64,000 nt of DNA, taken from NCBI GenBank assembly GCA_964540795.1, contig CAZINX010000006.1:1-64000 (forward strand), in the 5' to 3' direction. Every line of letters begins with the position of its first letter. Positions within the stretch are counted from its first letter, which is position 1. Shown here one piece after another: positions 40,714 through 49,420 of the stretch. Position numbers and translations under genes: made by a program. The notes beneath the pieces are model-generated. The model did not search any database, was not told where the DNA came from, and saw nothing but the letters and a program-made list of their open reading frames with translations. The DNA is from Dichotomicrobium sp964540795. Its GTDB lineage: Bacteria > Pseudomonadota > Alphaproteobacteria > Rhizobiales > Rhodomicrobiaceae.

Positions 40714-42588
40714 TCAGAAGCGAAGCTCCAGCGTCCGCAATTGTTCGGGCGAGACCTCGAAGTTGACGCGGAACTCGTAGGTCTCGCCGGGCATCAGCGC
40801 GGACTGGCCGAGGAACTGGCTTTCTTCGGCGACGACTTCGCCGTTGTCGTCCCGCGCGGTGATCCGCATGTTCGGCACTTCCGTCAGCTCGGAGCGGTTG
40901 TTCTTCACCTGGCCGGTAAGGATGAGCGTGTTCCGCGAGGTCTCGTCCCAGCTGTAGCCGACTTCGCCGAAGACCAGCGGCGGCGGATCGACGGGGAAGC
41001 CGATCGCGGCATAGACCGGCGCTGAAGCGGGCAGCACCTCGGCGATCTGGTCGCGGAAGCTCACAGCCGAGCCGGCGGCCCCGGCCATAACCGCGACAAA
41101 CAGCGCCCAGGCGGCGGCCACGGTCAGCGTTCCCGCGCCTCTGCGCGCCTGATCGGCGACCTCCGGCGGCGTTTCGCTCTCTTGTTCGTCGCCGAAGTCG
41201 TATTCGGCCAGCAAAGCGTCGTCATCCTGAGCGTCGGTTTCGGCGGGGCGGTTGTCGGCGCGGCGGTCTTCGCGCGGGTCAGCCGTAAAGATGTCCGCCG
41301 GTTCGTCGCGCATCCGTTCGTCATCGTGATCGGCGTCGCGCGCGGCCAGACCATCCTCGCGCGCCTCGTCCTTGAAAGCGTATCGGTCTTCCAGCGGCTC
41401 CGCGCGCTCAGGCGACTCGAATGCCTCCTGCTCCGTGTCAAAGGCGAGACTTTCGCGCAGCGCATCCTCATGCGCCTCGTCGCGATAGCCCTCTATCGCC
41501 CAGTTCTCCGCGGCCTCGTCGCGCTGCAGGTCGTCGCCGCTCTGCTGCACGATGTGCGCGGCGTCCTCCATATCGGCTTGTAGCGCGTCGAAATGCGCCT
41601 GGTTCATGGCGTCCGCGTCTCGGGCCGCGGGGTCCCGTTCCTGGGGTTCATGCGGCTCGAAATCCGAAGGCTCGGCGCGCCCGGCGGCGATCTTGTCGAT
41701 CAGTTCGGCCATCGGCTCGACCGCTTCGCTGCCTTGTGACGGCGCGGTGTCCGCCTCGCGCATGGGCTGCTGGTCCTGCGCCGGGCTTTCCGCCCGGCGC
41801 TCTGCCCCGCGCGCCGTCAGCCTCACGACCTTGCCGCCCCAGTCGTCGTCGTCGCTCGGCGGCTCGGCCGCTGGCGGCTCGCCTTGCAGCGTGCCGCCCA
41901 GATTGCGGGCGCGCTCATCGCTCATCAGGGCGCGCAGCGGATCGTCGCTCTGCGAGAGGGCGCGGTCCGTGCCGCTGTCATCGCTGCCGCCGCGCTCGGC
42001 GATGACCTCCTCGATCCCCTCCATGATGCGCTCGAACGCCGCGTGGGAGTCGGCATCCTGACCGCCAGCATCCCCCGGCTGGTCGGCGGTGCGGGAAAAC
42101 CAGCTGTCGGCGAGCCGACGGTCAAAGCTTTCGGCGTCTTCCGGGGAGGGGCCTTCAGCCTCAAAACCGTCGGCCGGGTTCCCGTCATCCTCGGGGGCGG
42201 CATCGTGGCGCCCCGGGGGCGGCGCTCCCTCGGCGGGAGCATATTGCGCCTCTTGCGGGATCGCATCCCGCGCGGACCAGTCCGAAAAGGCGGGGCTTTC
42301 GTCAGCCTCCCGATCGTCCCAGGTCTCGTCGCGCTCCAGCATTGACGATATATCGTCCTCGTCCGCCGCCTGGGCCATCGCTCCATCCTGCCGCGCCTCG
42401 GGCACATCATCCGCGCCAGGGCTGGAAAATGCCTCCGGCATCTCGCTTTCGTCCTGCATCTCCTCAGCAATGACGAAATCCGACTCCGAAATGCGCCAGA
42501 CATGATTGCAGCGCGCGCAGCGCACCTGTTGATCGATGCGCACGGGAACGCGGTAACTCGTGTTGCAAGCCGGGCACCGGAATTCCAT
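40714..42588 (-). CDS. MJ0042 zinc-ribbon / DUF3426 membrane protein with long acidic linker
   Basis: 624 residues from the ATG at 42588, which places the zinc ribbon at the N-terminus (C5-x2-C8, C24-x2-C27); the longer upstream frame lacks support. Seen: MJ0042 ribbon (1-40); a very long, highly acidic and Ala-rich low-complexity stretch (about 45-480); one membrane segment (LTVAAAWALFVAVMAGAAGSAVSF, about 495-520); and a C-terminal DUF3426 domain with YSWDETSRNTLILTGQVKNN and ETYEFRVNFEVSPEQ. Known: this architecture is common beside ftsE in alphaproteobacteria, function unclear. Divergent from ftsE. Confidence 0.85.
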   Translation of the reverse strand: MEFRCPACNTSYRVPVRIDQQVRCARCNHVWRISESDFVIAEEMQDESEMPEAFSSPGADDVPEARQDGAMAQAADEDDISSMLERDETWDDREADESPAFSDWSARDAIPQEAQYAPAEGAPPPGRHDAAPEDDGNPADGFEAEGPSPEDAESFDRRLADSWFSRTADQPGDAGGQDADSHAAFERIMEGIEEVIAERGGSDDSGTDRALSQSDDPLRALMSDERARNLGGTLQGEPPAAEPPSDDDDWGGKVVRLTARGAERRAESPAQDQQPMREADTAPSQGSEAVEPMAELIDKIAAGRAEPSDFEPHEPQERDPAARDADAMNQAHFDALQADMEDAAHIVQQSGDDLQRDEAAENWAIEGYRDEAHEDALRESLAFDTEQEAFESPERAEPLEDRYAFKDEAREDGLAARDADHDDERMRDEPADIFTADPREDRRADNRPAETDAQDDDALLAEYDFGDEQESETPPEVADQARRGAGTLTVAAAWALFVAVMAGAAGSAVSFRDQIAEVLPASAPVYAAIGFPVDPPPLVFGEVGYSWDETSRNTLILTGQVKNNRSELTEVPNMRITARDDNGEVVAEESQFLGQSALMPGETYEFRVNFEVSPEQLRTLELRF

Positions 42589-42748
42589 GTTGCCGTCTCC
42601 CGCTTTATACGGTTCGCACGCGCAGGGCTTCCGCCCAGCGCCCGTCTCCTGTAAATGCCAAATTCGGTTGATACCAATAAGGCAGAGCGTTGAGAAAACC
42701 ACAACCCACAGCAATAATTCCCCACCCATCAACCAACAGGAGTAAGCC

Positions 42749-43408
42749 GTGATCCGCTTCGAGAACGTCGCATTGCGATACGACGAGGGCGAAGAGGTAT
42801 TGCGGGACGTGAATTTCCACCTGCTGCCCGGCTCCTTCTATTTCCTTGCCGGGCCTTCCGGCGCGGGCAAGTCGACCCTGCTGCGGCTCTTGTTCATGTC
42901 GCTCAAACCGACGCGCGGCGCCGTTCACCTGTTCGGCAAGAACACGAGCAATCTCGACCCGGAAGACCGCGCGAGAACGCGCCGGCGAATCGGAATCGTG
43001 TTTCAGGACTTCCGCCTGCTTGACCACATGACGACCTGGGAGAACATCTCGCTGCCGCTGCGCGTGCATGGGCGCAAGCCGTCCGAATACCGCGACGATG
43101 TCACGGAACTGTTGAAATGGGTCGGGCTGGGCAACCGGATGGACGCCTATCCGCCGGTGCTGTCGGGCGGGGAGAAGCAGCGCGCGGCGATCGCACGGGC
43201 TGTGATCGGCAAGCCGGAACTGTTGCTCGCCGACGAGCCGACGGGTAACGTCGACCCGCAGATGGCCCGCCGGCTGCTGCGGCTTTTCGTGGAACTCAAC
43301 CGGCTGGGCACGTCCGTCATCATCGCGACACACGATTATCAACTCATGCGGCAATTCGGCGCTCCGCGGCTCCAGCTTGAGCGCGGCGCCGTTCAGATCG
43401 TCGGCTAG
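42749..43408 (+). CDS. ftsE: Cell-division ABC ATPase FtsE
   Basis: 219 residues, GTG start at 42749 preceded by AGGAGTAAGCC. Seen: Walker A GPSGAGKST (35-43), Q-loop VFQDFRLLDH, signature LSGGEKQRAAIARA, Walker B LLLADEPTGNVD. Known: FtsE with FtsX forms a type VII ABC complex at the divisome that activates peptidoglycan amidases from the cytoplasmic side. Followed after 3 bp by ftsX. Confidence 0.95.
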   Translation: MIRFENVALRYDEGEEVLRDVNFHLLPGSFYFLAGPSGAGKSTLLRLLFMSLKPTRGAVHLFGKNTSNLDPEDRARTRRRIGIVFQDFRLLDHMTTWENISLPLRVHGRKPSEYRDDVTELLKWVGLGNRMDAYPPVLSGGEKQRAAIARAVIGKPELLLADEPTGNVDPQMARRLLRLFVELNRLGTSVIIATHDYQLMRQFGAPRLQLERGAVQIVG

Positions 43409-43411
43409 GCC

Positions 43412-44389
43412 ATGAGCATCGACACCATGCGCAACCTCCCCGCCGTGATCCGCGATCAGCCGCTGGCGGTGCCCAAGATCGCGTTGCGCAATTCCGCCAT
43501 CGTGCCGCCGCGCTCGGTCACCGGGCGTTCGCTCGTGGTGGTCATCACGATCATGGCGTTCCTCGCCAGCCTGACGACGGGGGTGGTGTACCTCATCAAC
43601 CAGTCGGCTTCGGCTTGGCTGCAGGATGTCGCCAGCGAAGTCACCGTGCAGGTCCGCCCGGCCGAAGATCCGGCCCAGACCGAGGCGAAGCTCTCCGAGA
43701 TCAGCGATTTTCTCTCCAAGCAGATCGGCATTGCCAACGTGCGTGTGCTGTCGCCCCGCGAGACCAGCGCGCTCGTGGAGCCCTGGCTGGGACAGGTCGA
43801 AGGACTGGAGTCGCTGCCGCTGCCCCGGCTGATCGCCGTTCAGCTGGACCGGGAAAACCCGCCCGATCTGTCCACGCTGGGCGTGGCGCTGCAAGGCGAG
43901 TTCGAGGGGGCGATGCTGGACGATCACAGCCGCTGGCAAGCGCAGATCCGCAGCCTGACCAGCACGCTGGCGGTTGCCGGCCTCGGGGTCATCGCACTGG
44001 TGGTGCTGGCGACCGTGGCGATCGTCGTGTCCGCGACCCGCAGCGCGATGGCCTCGAACCGCGAGATTGTCGAGGTGCTGCATTTCGTCGGCGCGCGCGA
44101 CCGCTTCATAGCGCAGCAGTTCGAGAAGCATTTTCAGACGCTGGGGATACTGGCGGGCGCGGCCGGGGCCGGCCTGGCGGCCCTGGTGTTTCTGGTGTTC
44201 CCGCTGCTGCCGTCGCTTTTCGGGGCGTCTCCCGCAACCGATGCCGAGTTGCGCCGGCTTCTGGGCGCGGGCACGCTCGACTGGCTGGGTTATGCTCTGC
44301 TCGCAACGGTTGTTGTTGTTGTCGCCGCAATCTGCCGCATAACGTCCAGGTTCGGGGTATACCGAATCCTCGATCAACAGAATCGCTGA
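43412..44389 (+). CDS. ftsX: Cell-division permease-like protein FtsX
   Basis: 325 residues. Seen: a first membrane segment (SLVVVITIMAFLASLTTGVVYL), a periplasmic domain (about 65-170), and three C-terminal membrane segments (about 180-320), the type VII fold with topology N-in and four TMs. Known: FtsX transmits ATP hydrolysis by FtsE to periplasmic hydrolase activators. The N-terminal extension before TM1 (about 35 residues) contains PPRSVTGRS. Operon with ftsE. Confidence 0.92.
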   Translation: MSIDTMRNLPAVIRDQPLAVPKIALRNSAIVPPRSVTGRSLVVVITIMAFLASLTTGVVYLINQSASAWLQDVASEVTVQVRPAEDPAQTEAKLSEISDFLSKQIGIANVRVLSPRETSALVEPWLGQVEGLESLPLPRLIAVQLDRENPPDLSTLGVALQGEFEGAMLDDHSRWQAQIRSLTSTLAVAGLGVIALVVLATVAIVVSATRSAMASNREIVEVLHFVGARDRFIAQQFEKHFQTLGILAGAAGAGLAALVFLVFPLLPSLFGASPATDAELRRLLGAGTLDWLGYALLATVVVVVAAICRITSRFGVYRILDQQNR

Positions 44390-44478
44390 CAAAGGGCAAA
44401 TAGTTTCAACGTGATCTCGCCGCATATGCGCGCTATCGACGACATAAGGTCCACACGCGCTTGCGGCCCGCAGCGGCG

Positions 44479-45204
44479 ATGAACATCATGATATGGCGCA
44501 GGCGAAACGCCATGCGAATGCGCTCCAAACACGAAACCCGAAACTTGCGGCCCGCGCGCCGGAGCGGCCTTCTTGGCGTCCTTCGCTGGAGCCTGATGGC
44601 CGGCTTGGCGGCGGCTGTGCTGTTGAGCGTCGGCCTGCTGGCGTTCATCGGCCAGATCGAGAAAGGACCGCCCAACGGCAACGTCACAGCCGACGCCATC
44701 GTCGTGCTCACGGGCGGCGATTCGCGCGTCACCGAGGCAGTGCGCCTGCTGGCGGCCGGGCGCGGGCAGCGGCTGCTGATTTCTGGCGTGCATCCCGAGA
44801 CCACGACCGCCATGCTCAGGCGCATCAATCCAGAGGCCGAACGATTCTTCGACTGCTGCATCGACCTTGACCGCAACGCGCTCGACACCATCGGCAACGC
44901 GGACGAGACTCGGCGCTGGGCGGCAGAGCGCGGGTTCCGCTCGGTCATTGTGGTCACGTCGAGCTATCACATGCCCCGCGGGCTGGTGGAGTTGCGCCGT
45001 GCGCTCCCCGATCTCGAACTCGTTCCCTATCCGGTTGTACCGGCGCGGCTGCGTCTCGATGCGTGGTGGGCGCATCCCGGCACCTTTCGGCTACTGGTGA
45101 GCGAGTTCGTGAAATATGTCGCAAGCGTTGCCCGTTGCACCGGCGTGCGTCTTGTGGACGGCGGCCGCGCGATGCATGGCTGCTTTGCCCCGCTTTCGGT
45201 GTGA
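44479..45204 (+). CDS. YdcF/DUF218 family membrane-anchored protein
   Basis: About 241 residues from the ATG at 44479 (a TTG at 44461 and ATGs at 44488 and 44512 are alternatives). Seen: basic N-terminus, one membrane segment (LMAGLAAAVLLSVGLLAFIG), then the DUF218 domain with ADAIVVLTGGDSRVTEAVRLLAAG, LISGVHPET, NALDTIGNADETRRWA and SVIVVTSSYHMPRGLVELRRAL. Known: DUF218 (YdcF, SanA) proteins have a Rossmann-like fold and are tied to envelope maintenance. Overlaps the acyltransferase gene as GTGA. Confidence 0.87.
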   Translation: MNIMIWRRRNAMRMRSKHETRNLRPARRSGLLGVLRWSLMAGLAAAVLLSVGLLAFIGQIEKGPPNGNVTADAIVVLTGGDSRVTEAVRLLAAGRGQRLLISGVHPETTTAMLRRINPEAERFFDCCIDLDRNALDTIGNADETRRWAAERGFRSVIVVTSSYHMPRGLVELRRALPDLELVPYPVVPARLRLDAWWAHPGTFRLLVSEFVKYVASVARCTGVRLVDGGRAMHGCFAPLSV

Positions 45205-45950
45205 GGCCGCCCTTGATCCGCTCGCTCGCCTTTCACGTCGCGTTCTATCTGACGACCCTGCTTTTCATGCTGTTCGGCTTGCCGCTGTTCTTCGCGCCGC
45301 GCGGCTGGGTGATGCGGGCATGGAAGCTGCACGCGCGCACCATCATCGCGCTGCTGCGCTGGATCGCGGGCGTGCGCATGGAAGTTCGCGGGCTGGAGCG
45401 CCTGCCGGAGGGCGGCTATATCGTTGCGTCGAAGCACCAGTCGGCCTGGGACACGATCGCGCCGATGGCGTATCTGCCGGCCCCCGCCGTCATCCTGAAG
45501 AAGGAGCTGATGGACATTCCGCTCTACGGCCAGTTCGCCCGCAAGCTCGGGATGATCCCGGTGCGGCGCGATCGCGGCGCGGTTGCGCTGCGCGAGATGG
45601 CGCGGACTGCGCGGTCGCGCGCCGAAGAGGGGCGGCAGGTGTTCATCTTCCCCGAAGGCACGCGGCGCGCGCCTGGCGCGCCGCCGGATTACAAGCCAGG
45701 CGTGGTGATGCTCTACGAGGCGCTCAATGCCCCCTGCGTGCCGCTGGCGCTCAACTCCGGGCTGTACTGGCCGCGCCATGCCTGGCGGCTCAATCCGGGC
45801 ACGATCGTGATGGAGTTTCTGGAGCCGATCCCGCCGGGGCTGCCCCGGGAGGCGTTTCGCCAGCGGCTGATCGAGGCCACGGAGCGCGGCGCCGCGCGGC
45901 TCGTTTCGGAGGGGCAGGCAAAGACCGGGCCGCAAGACCGCGCGGCATAG
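45201..45950 (+). CDS. plsC: 1-acyl-sn-glycerol-3-phosphate acyltransferase
   Basis: 249 residues from a GTG at 45201 giving a GTGA overlap with the YdcF-like gene. Seen: an N-terminal membrane segment, the catalytic HX4D motif KHQSAWDT, IPVRRDRGA, and the acceptor-binding IFPEGTRRAPG. Known: PlsC transfers the second acyl chain to lysophosphatidic acid at the inner membrane. All catalytic motifs intact. A strong hairpin follows the stop. Confidence 0.92.
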   Translation: MRPPLIRSLAFHVAFYLTTLLFMLFGLPLFFAPRGWVMRAWKLHARTIIALLRWIAGVRMEVRGLERLPEGGYIVASKHQSAWDTIAPMAYLPAPAVILKKELMDIPLYGQFARKLGMIPVRRDRGAVALREMARTARSRAEEGRQVFIFPEGTRRAPGAPPDYKPGVVMLYEALNAPCVPLALNSGLYWPRHAWRLNPGTIVMEFLEPIPPGLPREAFRQRLIEATERGAARLVSEGQAKTGPQDRAA

Positions 45951-45962
45951 CCACAAACGCAA

Positions 45963-45991
45963 GAAGGACCGGAGTGTTGCTCCGGTCCTTC
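45963..45991 (+). terminator. Strong hairpin after plsC
   Basis: Perfect 12-base arms GAAGGACCGGAG (45963-45974) and CTCCGGTCCTTC (45980-45991) with a five-base loop, starting 12 bp after the plsC stop. No long U tract follows, but stem strength and position support termination of the ftsE-to-plsC transcript. Confidence 0.7.
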
Positions 45992-46095
45992 AGATGGGTC
46001 ATCCAACGATGCGGCGAACTTGAATTGATTGAACAGTAGCGCAGTGGCCACGCTGCGTCCAGAGAATTCTCCGCTTCAGGGTAGGTTTTGCGGCC

Positions 46096-46122
46096 AAAAA
46101 AGGCCAGGGGTTGAGGCCCCGG
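46096..46122 (-). terminator. Intrinsic terminator of the ABM gene
   Basis: Read on the minus strand: a GC-rich hairpin (46122-46104, CCGGGG pairing with CCCCTGG across a small bulge) is followed by TTTTTT (46101-46096). It lies 22 bp after the stop of the leftward ABM gene. Confidence 0.7.
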
Positions 46123-46143
46123 TATTCCGCGCGCGGCGCGCGC

Positions 46144-46467
46144 TCAGGCGACCGATTTCACCTCTCCGACCACCTCGAAACCCTCGAACTCAGGCGGCCC
46201 CAGCGTCAGCCCGTCCGCCATGCTGCCGGCGTTGGCATGAGCCTTGCGGAAGGCTTCGGAGCGCGTCCAGCCCTGAAACGCCTCGTAAGACGCCCACATC
46301 GAATGTGAGGTGTAGAGCCGATGATCTTCATTCTCGGGGCCGCGCAGCAGATGAAATTCTAGGAAGCCTGGCACCTCGTGGAGGTACGAGTCCCGCTTCA
46401 TCCACATCTCCTCGAATTCCGCCTCGCGCCCCTTGGCCACCTTGAAGCGGTTCATGGCAATATACAT
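46144..46467 (-). CDS. Antibiotic biosynthesis monooxygenase (ABM) domain protein
   Basis: 107 residues, a single ABM ferredoxin-like domain. ATG at 46467 with GGAGG upstream. Seen: MNRFKVAKGREAEFEEMWMKRDSYL, GFLEFHLLRGPE, YTSHSMWASYEAFQGWTRSEAFRKAHANAG, which matches the HmoA/IsdG-like subgroup pattern (EFHLLRG and W-x7-F-x2-W). Known: members degrade haem or oxidise quinones and antibiotics. Inferred: haem-degrading or stress role. No haem transporter is nearby. Confidence 0.82.
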   Translation of the reverse strand: MYIAMNRFKVAKGREAEFEEMWMKRDSYLHEVPGFLEFHLLRGPENEDHRLYTSHSMWASYEAFQGWTRSEAFRKAHANAGSMADGLTLGPPEFEGFEVVGEVKSVA

Positions 46468-46505
46468 GGCATCCTCCGTTCACGGCTTGCGACTGTCGCG
46501 GCGGC

Positions 46506-48101
46506 TTACGAGCGCCGCATGTTCCACACCACGCGGTACAGATCAAACCGGCGATCCCGCAGGTTGCGGACCGAGCCGGACGACCGCGCGACGCGCAGGT
46601 CCGACAGCTTGAGATCGGCGAACACGATCGTCTCGGTGTTCGGCGCGGCGTCCGCGGCGACGCCGTCGCGCGCGAAGGCGAAATCGCACGGCGTCAGGAT
46701 CGCGCTCTCGGCGTAGTGGATATCCATGTTCTCCACATTTGGCAGGTTCCCGACCACGCCGGACAAAATCACATAAATCTGGTTCTCGATCGCCCGCGCG
46801 TGGCAGCAGTAGCGCACGCGCAGATAGCCGCGCGGCTCATCGGTGCAGAACGGCACGAACAGCAGCATCGCGCCCTGGTTCACCAGGTGCCGCGCGAGTT
46901 CGGGAAATTCGGAATCATAGCAGACCAGAACGCCAATCGGCCCGCAGTCGGTGTTGATGACATCGACGCGGTTGCCGCCTTTCAGGCTCCACCAATAGGC
47001 CTCGTCCGGGGTGATATGAATCTTGTCCTGCCGGTGGACCGAGCCGTCGCGCAGGAACACATAGGCCGCGTTGCGAATCTCGCCGTCGTCATCGCGCGTG
47101 GGGTGCGTGCCGCCGATAATGTTGATGTTGTAGCGCATCGCCAGCCGGTGCATGAAATCCTTGAACCAGTCAGTGTAATCGGCGACGCGCGCGATCCCCT
47201 CGCTCGGCGGCAACGGCTCCGGCTCGGCGGAGAGAAGCTGGAGCGTCATCAGCTCAGGGAACTGAACGAAATCCGCCCGATAGTCCGCGGCAACATCGAC
47301 GAAATATTCGATCTGCCGCTCAAACTCGCTGGCGTCCCTGATGCCGCGCATCTGGAGCTGAACCGTCGCCACGCGGACCTGATCCGGCTGGGCCATGGCC
47401 TGTTCGGAGCCAGGCTTCTCGCCCGCCTCGACGTAATAGGGGTTCAGCCAGACCATGTGCGTGGCGTAGCCGAGCGAGTCCTTGTCGTCGGGGTCGTAGT
47501 CCCTGAGCACGCCGATCGGCTCGAAGCCGTTGGACAGGTGAAAGCGTATCGCGGTATCGCGGATTTTCCTGTCGCTGACAGCCTGCACGTAGTCATCCGG
47601 GTTAGGATAGGTCCGCTGTCGACGGCCGTATCCGGGCATCCGCCCGCCGAACACGATGCCCTTCAGCCGCAGCTCCTGGCACAGTTTCTCGCGCATCGCG
47701 TAGAGCCGCCGGCCGATCCGCAGACGCCGGTAATTGGGATCGACGCTGACCTCCATGCCGTAGAGGTAGTCGCCCTCGGGGTCGTGGCGCGAGGCGAGGC
47801 CGTCGCCGGTGATCTCCGCCCAGGTGTGCGCGTTCAGCGCCGCATCGCCTGAAATGATGAAGGTGGCGCAGTGGCCGACCATCTCGCCCTCGTATTCGGC
47901 CACGAACTGGCCTTCCGGGAAATTGATGATCTGGCTGCGGATCGCGCGCTGGCTGTAGCCCGGTACGGGCGCATAGACGCGCTGGCTGAGCGCGGCGATC
48001 TCCGGCACGTCCTCAAGACGCGCCTGCCGCACCACGATCTTGCGCTGGTTTTCGCGGCCGCCTTCTTTCCGGGCGGTCTTTTTCTGTTGGGTTTCGGCCA
48101 T
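46506..48101 (-). CDS. GNAT N-acetyltransferase / carbon-nitrogen hydrolase fusion
   Basis: 531 residues from the ATG at 48101. N-terminal GNAT domain (about 25-215) with GMEVSVDPNYRRLRIGRRLYAMR as the acetyl-CoA loop. C-terminal nitrilase-superfamily domain (about 235-520) with the Glu of FPELMTLQ, Lys of RQDKIHITPDE and Cys of VCYDSEFPELAR forming the E-K-C triad. Known: a widespread two-domain family, substrate unknown, probably an amide hydrolase. Last residues are Arg-rich. Upstream 308-bp region is shared with a divergent gene. Confidence 0.9.
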   Translation of the reverse strand: MAETQQKKTARKEGGRENQRKIVVRQARLEDVPEIAALSQRVYAPVPGYSQRAIRSQIINFPEGQFVAEYEGEMVGHCATFIISGDAALNAHTWAEITGDGLASRHDPEGDYLYGMEVSVDPNYRRLRIGRRLYAMREKLCQELRLKGIVFGGRMPGYGRRQRTYPNPDDYVQAVSDRKIRDTAIRFHLSNGFEPIGVLRDYDPDDKDSLGYATHMVWLNPYYVEAGEKPGSEQAMAQPDQVRVATVQLQMRGIRDASEFERQIEYFVDVAADYRADFVQFPELMTLQLLSAEPEPLPPSEGIARVADYTDWFKDFMHRLAMRYNINIIGGTHPTRDDDGEIRNAAYVFLRDGSVHRQDKIHITPDEAYWWSLKGGNRVDVINTDCGPIGVLVCYDSEFPELARHLVNQGAMLLFVPFCTDEPRGYLRVRYCCHARAIENQIYVILSGVVGNLPNVENMDIHYAESAILTPCDFAFARDGVAADAAPNTETIVFADLKLSDLRVARSSGSVRNLRDRRFDLYRVVWNMRRS

Positions 48102-48409
48102 GTTTCGACTGACTTTTGGGGGCGGCAAGGGGTGTCGCGCCGTGTTATGCACGATGTGTCATGCGCGCGGCGGCTGCGCAAGCGTTTGCCGGCCGATTTC
48201 GGGCGAATTTCGCCGGCTTTACGTCAGGTTGCAGGCCGATGCGATTGCACCACAATAACGCCATCCCACCGTCGCATACTTACTTCCACGCAGGCGGGAC
48301 GTTTCAAGGCGTTTACGGATTATCCGTCAGCAGCGCTTAGCCTGAGTTTGCAAGGCGGCGCCCTGGGCGGGTAAAACGGGACTCGCCGAGACAAGGGATC
48401 AAAGCGGGA
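48102..48409. promoter_or_regulatory. Divergent promoter region
   Basis: 308 bp between the leftward GNAT-nitrilase gene and the rightward DUF1499 gene, with no gene of its own. It should carry both promoters; I could not fix -35/-10 pairs. No strong inverted repeat is seen. Confidence 0.4.
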
Positions 48410-49414
48410 ATGCGAAGCTTCGTGCAGATGTCGCGCACGGCCACCTGGAGCCGGCGCGTTGCGCTATTGACGCTGCAGCTGTTCGTCCTGACGATCCTGC
48501 TGCATCAGTTCGCCGGACTGGCCACGCCCGTGGCGATGCGCATGTTCGCGTTAACGGTGGTGGGCGCGGTGGTCGCGCTGGCGCTTGCGCTCATTTCGCT
48601 GGCGCGGATCTGGCATGACGGATCGCGCGGATCGCGCCGGGCGCTGGCGGCCATCTTTGCTTCAGGGCTGGTGCTGGCCGGCCCGGCCTGGTCGCTGCCG
48701 AAGCTTGTGCTGGAGCCTGCCGTCATCGAGGCCACGACTGATGTAGGGGCGCCGCCGCCTTTCCGCGAACTGGCGCGGGTGCGCGCGGAAGTGGCCCGGC
48801 AAATGCAGGCGGCGGCCGCGAAAACGCCGTCCAACGGCGAAAAGGCCCCGCTCACGCTTGAGCCGCTGACTGTCGAGCGTTCGGCGGAGGAGACCTTCAG
48901 CCTGGTGCGCGAATCCGTCGACGAGTTGGGCTGGACCGTCGTTTCGGCGACGCCGCCGGAGACTGGCCAGCCGGGTTATATCGAGGCGGTCGACCGCTCG
49001 CTGTTCTTCGGCATCACTGGCGATGTGGCGATGCGCATCCAGGGTGGGGAGACACGCGCGCGCGTCGATGTGCGCTCGGCCTCGCGCTATGTCGGGCACG
49101 ACCTGGGCGGCAATGCCGAGCGCGTGTCTAGCCTGTTTCAGGAAGTCGAGACCGCGGTGGTCCGGCTGGAGAAAAACGAGGAGATCGCGCGGCTCGCCCG
49201 GCTGCGCGCCGAACGGGCGAAGCGGATTCGCGAAGCGCGCGAGGCGCAAGAGCGCCGCGAACAGCGGCAGCAGAGGCAGGCCTACGATACGGTCTCACGC
49301 CAATGGCGCGCCCCATCGGCGCAGAGCAACCGCAGCCGCGCCCAGCGCGCGCGCCGCAGCCAGCGGCAACGCACGCAGGAACTGCGCAGCTTCTGGGAAA
49401 GTATGCAGCGATAA
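48410..49414 (+). CDS. DUF1499 membrane protein
   Basis: 334 residues. Seen: three hydrophobic segments near the N-terminus (about 18-38, 45-65, 78-95), then a DUF1499 domain (about 150-260) with VERSAEETFSLVRESVDELGWTVVSATPPE, YIEAVDRSLFFGITGDVAMRI and DVRSASRYVGHDLGGNAERV. The last 75 residues are a highly charged Arg/Gln/Glu coiled-coil-like tail. Known: DUF1499 proteins have no assigned function. ATG at 48410 preceded by AAAGCGGGA. Confidence 0.87.
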   Translation: MRSFVQMSRTATWSRRVALLTLQLFVLTILLHQFAGLATPVAMRMFALTVVGAVVALALALISLARIWHDGSRGSRRALAAIFASGLVLAGPAWSLPKLVLEPAVIEATTDVGAPPPFRELARVRAEVARQMQAAAAKTPSNGEKAPLTLEPLTVERSAEETFSLVRESVDELGWTVVSATPPETGQPGYIEAVDRSLFFGITGDVAMRIQGGETRARVDVRSASRYVGHDLGGNAERVSSLFQEVETAVVRLEKNEEIARLARLRAERAKRIREAREAQERREQRQQRQAYDTVSRQWRAPSAQSNRSRAQRARRSQRQRTQELRSFWESMQR

Positions 49415-49420
49415 GCGCGC

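Noticed and set aside
42605..44425. A 606-codon minus-strand frame opposite ftsE-ftsX
   Set aside because: ftsE and ftsX are certain; the opposite frame has no recognisable domain and shadow-like composition.
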